A DNA stretch of 35,873 bases from Pelargonium cotyledonis (GCA_036897625.1 JAYMTA010000183.1:1-35873); one strand, 5' to 3'; positions 21,426 through 33,559 are shown, counted from the stretch's first letter. Program-made: numbers and translations. The notes: generated by a model from the sequence alone, not told the origin.

Positions 21426-24400
21426 ATGTCTACGTTAGAGATCGAAGCTCGAGAGTGAGTCCTCTTTATTCTCTCCGATTATGCACATTAGTGTCCAGAA
21501 ACTCATCAAGTTCAGTTTTGCTTAGCTCAGCTTTATAATTGCGTATCCGAACGGTCATAAATTGCTCCTTTTCTCCGTATTTTTGCGAAACAGTTTAAAG
21601 TTGTAAATGTTTATGCTCCAATGAGCTGAAAATTATCTCCAATTGATTTGAATACGTGAATGTGCATGACGAGCTTATCTAATTTTATCTGCGAAGTCTC
21701 AGTTTATGTATATCTTTGTTGACAATGTAATATTTGATTTAATTTGATAGAAAAACAACAGATTTTTTTCCTTAGGATCACATCTTTGTATCCAATCGGC
21801 TATAAATTGCTCATTTTCTCTGTATTTTTGCGAAACAGCTTAAAGTTTTGGATGTTTATGCTTCAACGAGCTGAAAATTATCTTGAAATGCTTTGAATAT
21901 GTGATTGTGACTGAGGAGCGTATCTAATTTTTTCTGTAAAGTCTTTATTTGTGTGCATCTGTATTCGCAATGAATTTGTTTCCGTGTATTTGCTTTAATT
22001 TGATAGAAAACAACAGAGTTTTTGCTTAGCTTAATATCTCCGTATCCAAAGGGCCGTAAGCTGCTCATTTTCTCTGTATTGCTGTGAAATAGCTTTAATT
22101 TGTAAATATTCAGGCTCTAATGCGCAGAAAATAATATCGAATTGATGTTTCCTCTTTTATAGTGTTTACCTTGTTAGAGAAGTTTATTTAAGAGATGAAT
22201 TTTGAGAAGCGGCCTAAGCCGTTTAATATTATTGTATGGTTTTGTATATATAAACTTTATTCATTGATATTATTTGTGTTGATATAAGCTATATTCTTTA
22301 CGTGAGGTTAATAAATAATAATGTAATATGTGTTGCATAGTTTGACTACAAGGGAACTCTGACGCTGCTTGTCGTTTTGTGACACAGTGTCATCAAGATT
22401 GTGCTTCAATTTTGCAAAGAAAATTCTTTGCACCAAACATTTCAGACATTACAGAGCGAGTGCCAGGTTTCTCTTAATACTGTGGATAGCATCGAGACAT
22501 TTGTTTCTGATATTAATAGTGGGAGGTGGGATGCAGTATTGCCTCAAGTCGCTCAACTTAAGCTTCCAAGGAATAAGTTAGAGGATTTGTATGAGCAGGT
22601 TTGTAGTGCATAACTGACCTTTCTAAAATATGTTTTATCTTTTCGTTTCTTTCTTCTACCAAGAGTTGATTGATTAGCAAAGAAGCACATGCATATATGA
22701 TGTATGGGCATTGAGGTGTGTGCATGTGATCTTCTAGAAATAAGAAAGATTATATAGCTTAATCTAGCTTCAAATAGAGAGAAAGAAATAGGAGTTTCAC
22801 CTTGACGATAGTCACTTTTTATATAAAGCAGGAAGACAATGTTTGGTTGGAAAACAGCAAATACAACCACTACAGCATTCTAACATTTTTTATTCATTTC
22901 ATTCTTTAGCATGCTAATGGTCAGGTTGGTTAAAACGTAACTTACAAAAATTTCATGAGTTTGCTAATTGGGAAAACATTTTTTTTTTCCTTCTACTAAA
23001 AGATGTCAAATTGGTGTGGGTGAAAAGTCTGATCTCCATGCTCAATGCCTTATCAATTTGATGAATTCTAGTTTCTTGGTGTCATTCACAATCCGTGTCC
23101 TAGAACATGTGTTGACTATTAGTATACTGCTTATGGATTTGTGATCTTTCGTATGATGGTGATTGAATTGCTCATGCTGGCACTTGTAAGTGGAAATGAG
23201 AACAGTTCTTATAATTTCTAGACTGTTATTGGAATGACATCACTTACTAAGCTTAATTGGACTAACTTATATTTTAGCCTTGTCAAGCTCATTCTGGCTG
23301 ACCCAGAAGTTCGATTCTCTTAGTTGGGCTTGGCTCTGAACCACTGGCATCTTTGTCTATTTAGACCTGTGAAATTTACTTCTTGAGGTCCAACTTTTAC
23401 TCTAATTGCTCTTTACTTTGAAATTGATGGTCTTTTCTTATAAATTTTAATAGTAATCACTTTGTTGTTGTACATTTGCTACTCACTTCACACTTTTCTC
23501 ATCTTTCATATTTTTGCAGATTGTACTAGAAATGATTGAACTTCGAGAGTTGGATACAGCACGTGCTATCTTAAGGCAAACTCAGGCAATGGGTGTCATG
23601 AAGCAGGAGCAACCTGAAAGATACTTGCGACTTGAACATCTCTTAGTTAGAACTTATTTCGATCCGCTGGAGGTTAGAATTGTAGTTTTATTAAAAGATT
23701 ATTTTTATCGTATTAGTGACTATTAAGTTAATAGATGGAGGACCCGACTAGTATATCAATTCGTTATAAACTTCTCATTCTTTCATAGTGGGATATTTCA
23801 ACACACCATGAATGATATGACTTTGTTTTCTAGTTGGACTAAAGGATTAAGTGAGTGCAACAGTGACGCTAATTGGAGAGCCTTGTATTGTTGTATGTGT
23901 TATTTATAGGAGTGGTGTTACTTACCTCCTTACAAGAATATGCTGTTCTTTTGATATTTTCACAATATTAGTAGATACTAATCACCTCATTATAGGGACA
24001 AGGTAATTGCTTTGAAATTTAAATTGTAGTAATCACTGGCTGCTATATTTTGTAAACTCCATACTACTTTAAATCTTTTGATGAGTTGTCATTCTTTGGT
24101 TAGTTTTTTATTTGGCTTGGATTTGATTAATGTTATGTATGGAAGAAAATGATAATAAAAAGAAAAGAGGGTCCATTGTTTTACTTCACAAGCCATTGAT
24201 ATGAAAGATTTATTATTAACAGCTGCACTTCACATATTTCATTTACTGAAACCTAGGAAAACCATTGCTTTACAGTTACCTTGATTTATTTATTTTATTT
24301 TATGTTTGGCTGCATATTCATTTCCCTGTGTAGATTTTAAGTGTTTCACTGTGTGTGTTGGTCATCTTTTTTATGGTGACTGTGTAGAAAATTGATTAGA

Positions 24401-27400
24401 TAACATGATAAGTAATTCTTTTTTACTCAAATGTGAACATTTAACATGATAAGTAATTCTGGTTTTGGTGAGTAGTAAGCTCATTTAGTAAGCTCTTTTG
24501 TCTGAAAGCTCATGAGTCATGACTTTTGTTCGTTATGTGACAGGCATATCAAGATTCAACTAAAGAGAAACGTCGTTCCCAAATAGCCCAAGGTTTTAGA
24601 CTCATCCCTTTCTTCAATGCTTGATACATTTAATTGGAGGGAGATGAAGATTGCCAAGATATTAGGAATCTTGCAGAATAGTGTGAAGTTTTGTGTATTT
24701 CTTGTTATTTAGGAATAGAATTGTACTATGTATATATAGGCTCACTAGAGTCCTCATTTTCATGTTAGCCTCCTTTAATTAATTCACTTTAGAGTAAACC
24801 ATTATATTTCCGAGTTATTATGCCTTGCCTTGCTTCATGGACCCTCATTTTCAGCTCAGCCTTCGTTAAAGCAATTTCAACTAATATTTCAACGTTTTTT
24901 TTTTCCACGACTAGATCAAAGTTGTGGTTATTTGTTAAATCAAAATAATTGGAAAAGATTTTATTATCAAGGAGTAAATCAAAGCTTTCTGATTTGTGTA
25001 GTTCAGCACTTGATTAGGCTTCCAGTTTTTGTTGCGCTGTTTATGATTCTGTTTTTCAGTAATTTTTCTCTTCTATATTTTCAGCTCTAGCTGCAGAAGT
25101 TACTGTGGTGCCACCTTCACGTTTAATGGCTTTAATTGGTCAGGCTCTCAAGTGGCAGCAGCACCAAGGTCAATCTTGAGAACATCTTTTCATGCTTTAC
25201 TAATAACTATCTGCACAGCGGCACCAAGGTTGTCTTAGGCCCATGATATATTGATGTATTAATAAATACAGTGAAGAAACACATTTCAGAAGCTTTGACA
25301 ATTGACAATGTTATTATGAAGTCTAAGCTTAGCTTGCAGTTAATATATTCACTGCATGACTGTATTCTGATGATTCATCATTGTTTGGTACTTTCAGGAT
25401 TGCTTCCTCCGGGAACACAGTTTGACTTATTTCGAGGAACAGCTGCTATGAAACAAGATGTAGAGGATATGTATCCAACAACTCTTTCTCACACCATAAA
25501 GGTAAAACCTGTTTGCATGCACAACAGTTTATTTATGAGATATGGTTTTTTTCTGCTAGAAAAAAAGTTCACACACACACAACCACAAACTTATATACAG
25601 GCTAAATAGAAAAAGTTATCACGGACTTGTTGAGATGAGACGATATTGTGATTATATGACATGGAGAAGAGATGTGACTTCTCCTTAGGTTGTGTGCTTT
25701 ATTTGGGATGCTGTGAACATTTAATTTTGATGAAGAGGCAATGATCTTGCAGTAGATATAGTTGCTGGCATTGATCAATGAAGGAGGATGAATGAATTTG
25801 TGTTTATATGTGATCATGACTTGAAGAGAAAATTTCAACCTTAGAGTAATATTTTGAAAACTTAATGTCATTTTTGCTTATAAGTTCATCTTCTTTAGCT
25901 GTTTAGATTAAGATTAATCATTTCTTGATTGGTGTTTTGCTGTAGTTTGGGGCAAAAAGTCACGCAGAATGTGCTCGGTTCTCACCAGATGGACAGTTTC
26001 TTGTGTCTTGCTCAGTTGATGGATTTATTGAGGTATATTTGACTGAATTTTTTTCTTAACAGTACAATTTCCTTAGAAAATGTTCTCTCATTTCCTGAAC
26101 TCTATCAGGTCTGGGATTATATAAGTGGGAAGCTAAAAAAGGATCTTCAATACCAGGCTGACGTGAGTATTTTCCTTCACAATTTACTTTTGACTGTCAT
26201 TTATCACTTCCTAGCTATGTCCTGGCATACATTTAGCTATTTTAGTTGTGTATCCATCTAAAAACTGTCATCGGAATCTCTTTAACATGTAAGAAAAATG
26301 TACTGTGAAGTGAACTCATTATTTTTGGAATAAGGAGTGCGGGAAAGAACTCCGAAGGTTTCAATTGTATTATATCCTGTTGATATGCTGTAAAGCTAAT
26401 AGTTAATGCACATTCTATTGTAGGTGTCATTGGTTCATAAACATCTTAAACATAACTGATTGTAGCTATATTGATAAATGGGATGGTTTCATAAACAATC
26501 AGCAACATATCTCGGTCTCATGAATGTTTTACTAATTATGTCTCCGCTGTCTTGTTCATTTATTGACATGCTGTAATGTTTGCAGGAAACTTTCATGATG
26601 CATGATGATCCTGTCCTTTGTGTTGATTTTAGCAGGGATTCAGAGATGCTTGCTTCTGGTTCACAAGATGGAAAAGTCAAGGTAAATCTTTTTTCTAAAT
26701 GTGTTAGTTCTTTACTTGGGGTAGTAACATCTGTAAAACAACCAATCAGTAGCACTAATAATTATTATTTTTTTGCCTGAAGTTCTAATTCTGTAGAATT
26801 TTAGATTTCGGAATATTATGATTTGTAAATCATTGCACATCTTAAGAGTTCAGATTTTTTTATCTTCTTAATTTAAGTTTATTTTTGAAAAATAAATGAA
26901 TTGTGATACGATAGAGATATAGGTCTTTCGCATTCTGTTATCACAAATACTATTTGAGGCTGATTTTACTTACCCTGGATCTCTCTTTAGGAAAGGTGTT
27001 CTAGTCAATTATTTTTCTAGCTTAAATAGATGTGCTTCACTTACATTCAAAATAATAATAATCAAAAAGATGTGCTTCACTCACTAGTTAAGAAACATTT
27101 ACTTCATCATTTTTAATTTTGTTTTAGGTTTGGCGCATTAGGACTGGCCAATGCTTGCGCCGTCTTGAACGTGCACATTCTCAGGGTGTCACAAGTCTTA
27201 CATTTTCTCGAGATGGAAGCCAATTACTAAGTACATCTTTTGATAGCACAGCAAGGTATTATTGTATATATGTTTAATTCATATTGTGTACGTTTTCCCG
27301 TGTGTGAATATAATGTGTAGTTATGATTACTTTTTTTTGTGTGCTTGATGAATACTGACTTCCATCTATAGTTGATCTGATGTTAACTCCTTGTTGTTTT

Positions 27401-30400
27401 TTGTGTTAATGAGTGCATAAAGCAGCCTAATATCCTTTTTCTGGTCGTGCCACTACTTTAATATGATCACATGCTGTGTATTGTGTAGAATCCATGGCCT
27501 AAAATCTGGGAAGTTGTTAAAGGAATTTCGGGGTCATTCATCTTACGTGAACAACGCAGTCTTTACTAGTGATGGGAGTCGTGTTATTACTGCTTCCAGT
27601 GATTGTACAGTCAAGGTAATCTATATAGTAGAGCTGTTTATCTTAGGTCTGTTTTTTGTTTTCTGTGCGTAATATATCTCTTCATTTATCTTTTATAGGT
27701 CTGGGATGTGAAGACAACAGACTGTCTGCAGACATTTAAGCCACCACCTCCTTTAAGGGTATCTTTTTCAAAGATTTTTTTTTTGTACATTTTAATAATG
27801 CGGTCCTTGATTTAGCTAAATTATCTTGGCTATCTTTATTTTCTACATTGATCTTGTTCCTGAATTATCTTTTATTTGCATCATGTATTGTCAGGGTGGA
27901 GATGCTTCTGTGAATTCTGTTCTTCTTTTCCCCAAAAGCACTGACCACGTTATTGTATGTAACAAGACATCATCCATATACATCATGACACTTCAAGGAC
28001 AGGTACTTCCTCTTACTGTCACATTTTACGTTGCAAATTTCTTATTTGGCCATTTAGCAATGTGTGAGTTCTTGCTATTAATGCTGGGATTGCTATGATT
28101 TTAGATTTTCCCAGCCCACATTTATAGTCATTAGGTTCATTTTCTGTAATGAATATAATTTATCTTGGGCTTAATGTCAGGAACTTTATTGACCTTTTGG
28201 CATGTTATTTAACACATGGGTTATATATTTGGCTTTTGACAAGAGCATTTGTGTGTGTGCGCATATGTCATAATGTAATGAATAGAATGTGCGTTGCAAT
28301 CATATAGCATTAACTGTTGTCAAGTATTACGCATGAAATATATCAAATGTCAGTTACTAAATAGTTGGCTGTTCCATTCCATATGTCATAGTTTCTTGGG
28401 GTGGGTCAGTAGAGTTTCAGTCTTCGTGAAAAGGTTAAAGATCTAGTCGTATCACCTGCCCATTTTTCTCAGCTTTCCAACCCAAAAGTCTAAACTGTAG
28501 GGTTGTAGGACCCAACTGCTGTATAAATGGTCTCAATCTCAAACACCATACACAATATCTGCGGGATGCTTTAGCACTCTCCTCACGTTCAAGTCAGATA
28601 GCGTAATAGGCTTTGCACGTGAGCCAAGATTAAATAAAGAAGGCCACTCAATTATGTAAGGGCCTGGAACCAACCTGGATCTGGTACCATGTTAAGTAGA
28701 GGTGGCACTTTGGAATTATGGTCGTGTTGAAAAGACCTAATGAACCTGATCCACAATAGGTGCGGGTTTCACATAGAAAAGGCGATGTTGAGTGCGGGTT
28801 GACCAACACAATCCACATTCTTCCAATTGTAAACAAGACACGAAAATTAACCGGGTCTATTTTATGCGACCCGAATCAGCAAAGATGTGGATCGAAATTC
28901 AGGTACCCTCGTGTTAGAGTTTAAAATTCCAGCTCTAATGTTGAGTTTCCAACCCCCGAACCCAAGTTTAGGAGGAAGAGCCAGCTGGTATGAGATGCGG
29001 TCTTGAACACCACATAAAATCCTGTGGGACAATAACAATTTGCACCCAGCCGTAATGGTTGTGTACTTTTCTTATTCATTTGTTTATACTGCGTATATAC
29101 AATTTAGTAATCCTATTTGAAAACTGCTTATACAAAATAATTATGGCAAAAATCTACTTCTGAATATTTATGTGACAACTTATGGATATTTTCTCGCAGG
29201 TCGTGAAGAGTTTCTCATCTGGTAAAAGAGAAGGGGGAGATTTCGTTTCAGCCTGTGTATCGCCAAAAGGGGAATGGATTTACTGTGTTGGAGAAGACAG
29301 GTATATCATATATCCATTTTGTTCAAAAAATATTACTGACGGGGTTTGAACATGCTTTATTTTATATTGCCTTCCAATTTGATCGTCTATATATTCTATA
29401 AGCTATTTTGGGCGACAATTCGTTGACATCAGAGTCCAGCTTGTCTAGAATCTTGTTAGTGCTTCCATTGTCATGCCATTGCAACTTCCTCTAGATGTTT
29501 GTTAGTGTTGGGGATGAAAAAAGAGATAGTTGAGGATTTCCTTTGACTTGTTCTCATTCCACCTGCTTTAAATATTAAATTATTTTGTGAAATCTACAGA
29601 TCCTTCAGCTGTAGATACAACTAACAAAAATACTATATCGGGTTGATGCACATCTGACTCGTATCATCTTTTGTTAGCGCCTTCAATGTCATTAAACTTA
29701 TTGCCAATCTTTACCATCTCGTGTGAGAATCTAGTAACCACCATTTTGCCACCCTAAATATTAGGATCCGACAATTTTGGTATCTAAACCAAATATACGC
29801 AAAAATGGCCCACCATTTACTAAAAAAGCGACCAAAATATTTCATGTTGTTGATTTCGTTAGTTTCACTATTAATTAGCTGATGTGCATTAAAATTAAAT
29901 TGATATCAAATGAAATACACATCCATCACTGATGTGGCATCCAACTATGTAAAATATGATATTTAATTAAAACATCATTTTGATGTGTAAAATAATAATA
30001 ATATATCTTTCAATTTTTAGATGCCACGTCGGCGCTGATTGTGTAAATATTTTTGTTAATAGCAATAATAAAGGAAAAGCTAACTGAGTTACTCTCCTCA
30101 TAAGATGTGTAACTGTTACATGTCTTATTTTCTCCATCTTAAGCACTTTTTTTTTTCTTTTTTTTCCATTTCATTTTTCTGACGTGTGATCCATGATTTA
30201 TTTGCAGAAACATGTACTGCTTCAGCTACCAATCTGGTAAACTAGAGCATCTAATGAAGGTAAGGCTTTACATAATGCAGAGGTTTCGGTTATGAAATAC
30301 TAGAGCTTCAGATTGTTATTGGTTGGGTTCGTTACTGTCTTTGCAAGGATCAGCTGTATGTTTACAATTTATTATCCTAGCCGTGTCATGTTGTCCCATT

Positions 30401-30925
30401 TATACTTGGCAATGCGGGCTGTGGGGCCAAAAAATCGCACATGTTTTTGTTGGAGAACTTGTCGTCGGTTCTAACATGTCTCGCCACTTAGTGGGAAAGG
30501 CTAGGGCCAGTAAAGTTACAAAATACAAATGAGTGAGTTTTTGGCCCAGCCTGCATTAGACCCACAGCAGCCCGAATTGCCAGGTCTAGTCCCAATAGCT
30601 CAATACGAGTAGGATCCTAATGGTTCAACATCAATTGCCTGTGTATATACTTACTTTTAGGCATCATGTGTGTGTGTGCGCGCGCTCGATCTCATGTGAC
30701 AAAGGCACCTAAGAATTTAATTAGCATTGTTTAGTGCCCAGTATATCGTTACCATGTGTTTTGGGTATCCGGTAAAATGGAACGATCATATTTCAGTACT
30801 GCCTTACATTTTCTCGCCTCTTGCAGGTTCACGAGAAGGATGTAATTGGCGTGACTCATCATCCCCACCGGAATCTCATTGCCACATTTGGCGAAGATTG
30901 CACAATGAAACTATGGAAACCTTGA
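21426..30925 (+). CDS. SMU1: SMU1 splicing factor homologue (LisH-CTLH-WD40), 16 exons, 513 aa
   Basis: Exons: 21426-21454, 22388-22598, 23520-23672, 24544-24592, 25085-25168, 25398-25501, 25946-26032, 26109-26162, 26586-26681, 27128-27255, 27489-27615, 27699-27758, 27895-28002, 29200-29300, 30208-30259, 30827-30925, all in frame. The N-terminus has a LisH motif (about 10-40) followed by a CTLH region that includes [20 protein letters not shown]; residues ~211-513 form a WD40 propeller with VWD/VWR repeat ends and a final [12 protein letters not shown]. The length equals the usual 513 aa. SMU1 works with RED in spliceosome activation and affects alternative and short-intron splicing. The first coding exon is only 29 nt. 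Large introns (2, 3, 4, 6, 8, 9, 13, 14, 15) hold no other gene; intron 13 contains mobile-element remnants, intron 1 a tandem repeat. Confidence 0.95.
21541..22150 (+). repeat. Three tandem ~250-bp copies in SMU1 intron 1
   Basis: The block GTATCC...GGC/T.ATAAATTGCTC..TTTTCT occurs at 21543, 21788 and 22042. Each is followed by CGTATTTTTGCGAAACAG-like, TTTATGCT..AA.GAGCTGAAAAT-like and 'gaata.gtgaatgtg' blocks, giving periods of 245 and 254 bp. The third copy is truncated and more diverged. It is non-coding and begins about 90 bases after the exon 1 donor. Confidence 0.85.
24401..24460 (+). repeat. 19-bp direct repeat in SMU1 intron 3
   Basis: TAACATGATAAGTAATTCT occurs at 24401 and 24442. 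The copies are 41 bp apart, too close for an inserted element, so this is probably a small local duplication. Confidence 0.8.
28250..28268 (+). repeat. Alternating purine-pyrimidine tract
   Basis: Nineteen bases alternate strictly (TG units, then CGCATATGT) in SMU1 intron 13. Such tracts can adopt left-handed DNA under supercoiling; here it may simply be a decayed GT microsatellite. Confidence 0.7.
28674..28691 (-). mobile_element. LTR-retroelement remnant: primer-binding-site-like motif
   Basis: On the minus strand, ...TTAACA is followed by TGGTACCAGATCCAGG, close (14 of 16) to the usual plant site complementary to initiator tRNA-Met (TGGTATCAGAGCCAGG), with the CA ending expected of an LTR. 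Adjacent DNA at about 28400-28670 (GGTTGGAAAGCTGAGAAAAA and similar words on the minus strand) resembles small TRIM-type elements. No gag or pol frame is seen. A 241-bp inverted-repeat element begins 6 bp away. Confidence 0.45.
28697..28937. mobile_element. Small inverted-repeat element, family 2, copy 2 (241 bp)
   Basis: Starts TAGAGGTGG and ends CCAGCTCTA. It shares the internal block (GGGTCTATTTTATGCGACCCG) structure with copies at 10301 and 32212, but is about 60 bp longer, with the extra length before that block. It lies in SMU1 intron 13, immediately next to the LTR-like remnant. Confidence 0.5.
29919..30040. repeat. Imperfect inverted repeat in SMU1 intron 14
   Basis: TGATGTGGCATCCAA at about 29929 is answered by TAGATGCCACGTCGG at about 30019. 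The AT-rich centre could form a hairpin loop, but arms and ends are too degenerate to name an element. Confidence 0.3.
30665..30685 (+). repeat. Alternating (TG)n(CG)n tract
   Basis: Twenty-one bases alternate pyrimidine and purine without a break, ending in CGCGCGC, in SMU1 intron 15. The CG part makes left-handed DNA formation more favourable than a plain TG run. Confidence 0.75.
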
Positions 30926-31078
30926 ATTCATCTTGCATTTTACATGCTTCTATGTGTACTAGAATCTCTAGCTTACAATGATCATTGTCGTAATTTATTT
31001 ATACTATTACCGACCTTTCTGGGAAATCTATAATCCATATGCTCCTTTGAAGCTAACCTTCTCTCTCTTTAGGTAGCG

Positions 31079-31195
31079 CTTGGATTCAATTTTTTGTTGG
31101 AAATGAGAATAAAAAATCGGAATGGGATCGAGACATGAAATCTCGTTCTCATTCCCATTCTTGATTTCCATTACAATAATTATTCTAATCCAAAC
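31079..31195. mobile_element. Hairpin-forming inverted-repeat element between SMU1 and the P450
   Basis: CTTGGATT at the left is matched by AATCCAAAC at the right, and the inner arms GAATGGGATCGAGA and TCTCGTTCTCATTCCCATTC also pair. The left arm (TTGGATTCAATTTTTTGTT) matches a block at 9931-9949 with one difference, suggesting a family. It occupies much of the 290-bp gap between two convergent genes. Confidence 0.5.
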
Positions 31196-31215
31196 TTTAT
31201 CTTAGTTCTATGTGA

Positions 31216-33513
31216 TTAAACTTTCTCCAGACGGCATGTAGGAACGACGAGAAGAGGCTCGGCTCTAGGGCATGTGAGACCAAACTCCTCAGTCATGTCC
31301 AGATCCGTCGACAGCATATCACCAGGAAGCTCCCAGTTGAAGCAATGCACGAGCTGCGCCACCACCAAGTGAACCACGGTCAACCCCAGCTGCATCCCGG
31401 GACAGCCTCTCCTCCCTGACCCAAACGGTATGTGTCGAAAATCTCTTCCTTTTATGTCTACATCATTGCACCCCTTGAACCTCTCGGGCACAAACTTGTC
31501 GGGATCAGTACACACGCTCGGGTCTCGCCCGATCGCCCATATATTGACCATGACTTTAGACTTCTTAGGGATGTGGAAGCCTTGGATAGTGCAGTCCTCA
31601 ATGGACTCATGAGGGATCAACAATGGTGCCACTGGGTGGAGCCTCAAGCTTTCTTTGATTACCAGTTTTAGATACTTTAAGCTCTCCAAGCCTGTCTCTT
31701 CCACCATTCTTTTCAAGCCCACCACTTTGGTTAGCTCATTTTGGAGCTTCTTCATCACTTTTGGGTGCTTGATTAGCTCTGCAAGTGTCCACTCTATTGC
31801 TGTTGCTGAAGTGTCCATGGAACCTACCAGCATGTCCTGCAATCAAAACACAAACTTCCTTTCACAAATCCCATCCCGAGTTTATAATTTATTTTTTCCA
31901 ACGGCTGAGCTACACAACATGGGATAACATCGGGTCAGCAATTTGGACCCAAATATTTCCGGGTTTGGGTCATTATAATAGACCTAATTTGGGTTGAGTT
32001 GAGTGTCCTTTGGAAAATTGCGGGTTTTTTGGGCAAACCAGCACATTTTGTGTATCAAACTCGAAACCTGCCACCCGAACAAACCCTCATTTTGGGTTGG
32101 GTCCTGGTTGGGCAATGTCAATTCAAACTTGAAAAAACCCAATACAAACCCGAATTGCCTCCTCTCGGATAGCTCTCATTTATTCATAATCCATCGCCAC
32201 CTAGAGCTGGGAATTCGAGCTTTGAGCTACAGGTTGGGTTGCTGGTTTATATAAAAAAATATGCAGCTGGGTGTGAGTTTGCTCAATCAGACCCGAGAAT
32301 TAGTCAGGTCCATTTTGTGCGACTTAAAAAAGAGAAAAAAGGGGTAGGACTTCGGGATTCAACAAGTTCAGGTCCAAACTGTCAACTCTACTACACTCCA
32401 TCCAAAAGATTTGAGTTATTGAGTTGTCTCCTTGGGGACCAAGGTTTTGTTAGGTAACACTCTTAAAAAATACAAGTAACTTTTGCTTGTACCAAGTAAA
32501 CATATTGCGGGTAGAAAATTGAAGCTTATTGTTTGTTTTTAACTTGCTTGATCGACTTTTTTTCCAAAGTCAGAATAGTGAAGAAACGTATAATGAATAA
32601 ACGGGCGTACCAAAATAATTGCTTTGATGTTCGATCGCTCCATGCTATACTCATTTTCTTCAGATCCCATGAGCCCTAACATGACATCAACAAAGTCTTT
32701 TGTGTGCTCATAATCACCATCTTCATTGCCATTTTCATTGACCTGCAAATGTTCGTCGATAATTTTCTCGAAGAACCTGTCAAAAATCTTACTAATCCTC
32801 TTCATGTGACGAACCAAACCTTGAAGGTCAAGTGCCCTAATATAAGGAATGTAATCTCCCAAATTAGGAGCTGCTGTCAAATGTAATGCTTCCTGAATCA
32901 CTTTCTTGAAACCCTTTTCGTCCAAATCGTCGTCCGCGTACTTCTTCCCGAGAACCATCCTGCACGTCATGTCGGCGCTCGCCGCCCCCACTTTAGCACT
33001 AACATCCACCGGAGCTCCGGCGCTGGCGGCCTCCCTAACCGCCTCAACCAACAAACCTACCTCTTCCCTCCTCATATTTCTAAAAGAGTTTACTTTTTGT
33101 GTACTAAACAGCTCCAACGTGCACATTTTCCGCATGATGCTCCAATAGGAACCGTACTGTCCGAATGCCAAATTCTTTTGGTCATAGGAAATATGCTTGG
33201 AGGCCTCGTAGTGCGGCCGGCCGGCAAAAACGAGGTCGTGGGTTTTAAGGAAGAGCTCGGCGGCCGCCGGCGACGAGACAATGATTGTGGGGACGTGGCC
33301 GAGTCGCCTGTGCATGATGGGGCCATATTTGTTGGAGAGTTGGTGTAGGTCTCTGTGAGGGAATTTGCCTAGCCTGTGGAGGCTTCCTAGAATTGGAAAC
33401 CCTAGTGGCCCAGGTGGTAATTTTTTGTACTTGTTGGTGATGATGTTGTATAGCCATGAGAGGGAGAGAGAGGTTAGGATCAAAGTTGGGAGTGTTGTCC
33501 AAAACCAAGTCAT
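31216..33513 (-). CDS. Cytochrome P450, CYP71 clan, CYP736A-like, 2 exons, 507 aa
   Basis: Exon 1 is 33513-32611 (301 codons) and exon 2 is 31836-31216; the intron (31837-32610) is phase 0, at the conserved CYP71-clan position just before the I-helix. The N-terminus is a hydrophobic ER anchor followed by the hinge [14 protein letters not shown]. Motifs: I-helix GSMDTS (306-311), ExxR as ESLR (363-366), PERF (418-421) and the haem loop [10 protein letters not shown] (439-448) with ligand C446. All key residues are present, so an active mono-oxygenase is likely. It strongly resembles CYP736A proteins as I remember them (also labelled 71AU50-like in some annotations); the substrate is unknown. 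The intron holds repeat copies. It is convergent with SMU1. Confidence 0.92.
31925..32211. repeat. Dispersed repeat fragment in the P450 intron
   Basis: Dense 'gggtt', 'gacccaaat' and 'aacccg' words of the same kind as the 9.0-9.5 kb and 11.6 kb repeats run up to the start of the inverted-repeat element at 32212. Borders are unclear. Confidence 0.4.
32212..32390. mobile_element. Small inverted-repeat element, family 2, copy 3 (179 bp)
   Basis: Starts TAGAGCTGG and ends GTCAACTCTA. The inner block AGGTCCATTTTGTGCGACTT aligns with those of the copies at 10301-10478 and 28697-28937. It lies in the P450 intron and is only 1 bp longer than copy 1. Confidence 0.55.
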
Positions 33514-33547
33514 TTTGTGGGATGGAAAATGGGAGAGGAGGTGGTTT

Positions 33548-33557
33548 GTTTATATAG
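33548..33557 (-). promoter_or_regulatory. TATA box of the P450 gene
   Basis: Minus-strand CTATATAAAC lies 35-44 bases before the ATG. If transcription starts the usual ~30 bp downstream, the leader is only about 5-15 nt, unusually short. A start further upstream would make this TATA box incidental. Confidence 0.55.
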
Positions 33558-33559
33558 AG

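Noticed and set aside
22553-22870. 105-codon minus-strand frame
   Set aside because: It overlaps SMU1 exon 2 and intron 2 and shows no domain or promoter evidence.
23300-23330. tRNA B-box-like AGTTCGATTCT
   Set aside because: No matching A-box, acceptor stem or anticodon arm could be folded around it.
25206-25235. Second GCACCAAGGT near the SMU1 exon 5 donor
   Set aside because: About 13 bases of similarity to the true donor region at 25161; it could be chance, and using it would add an intronic stretch that breaks the frame.
33090-33508. Alternative-frame ORFs over P450 exon 1
   Set aside because: They are shadows of the P450 frame, which carries all family motifs.
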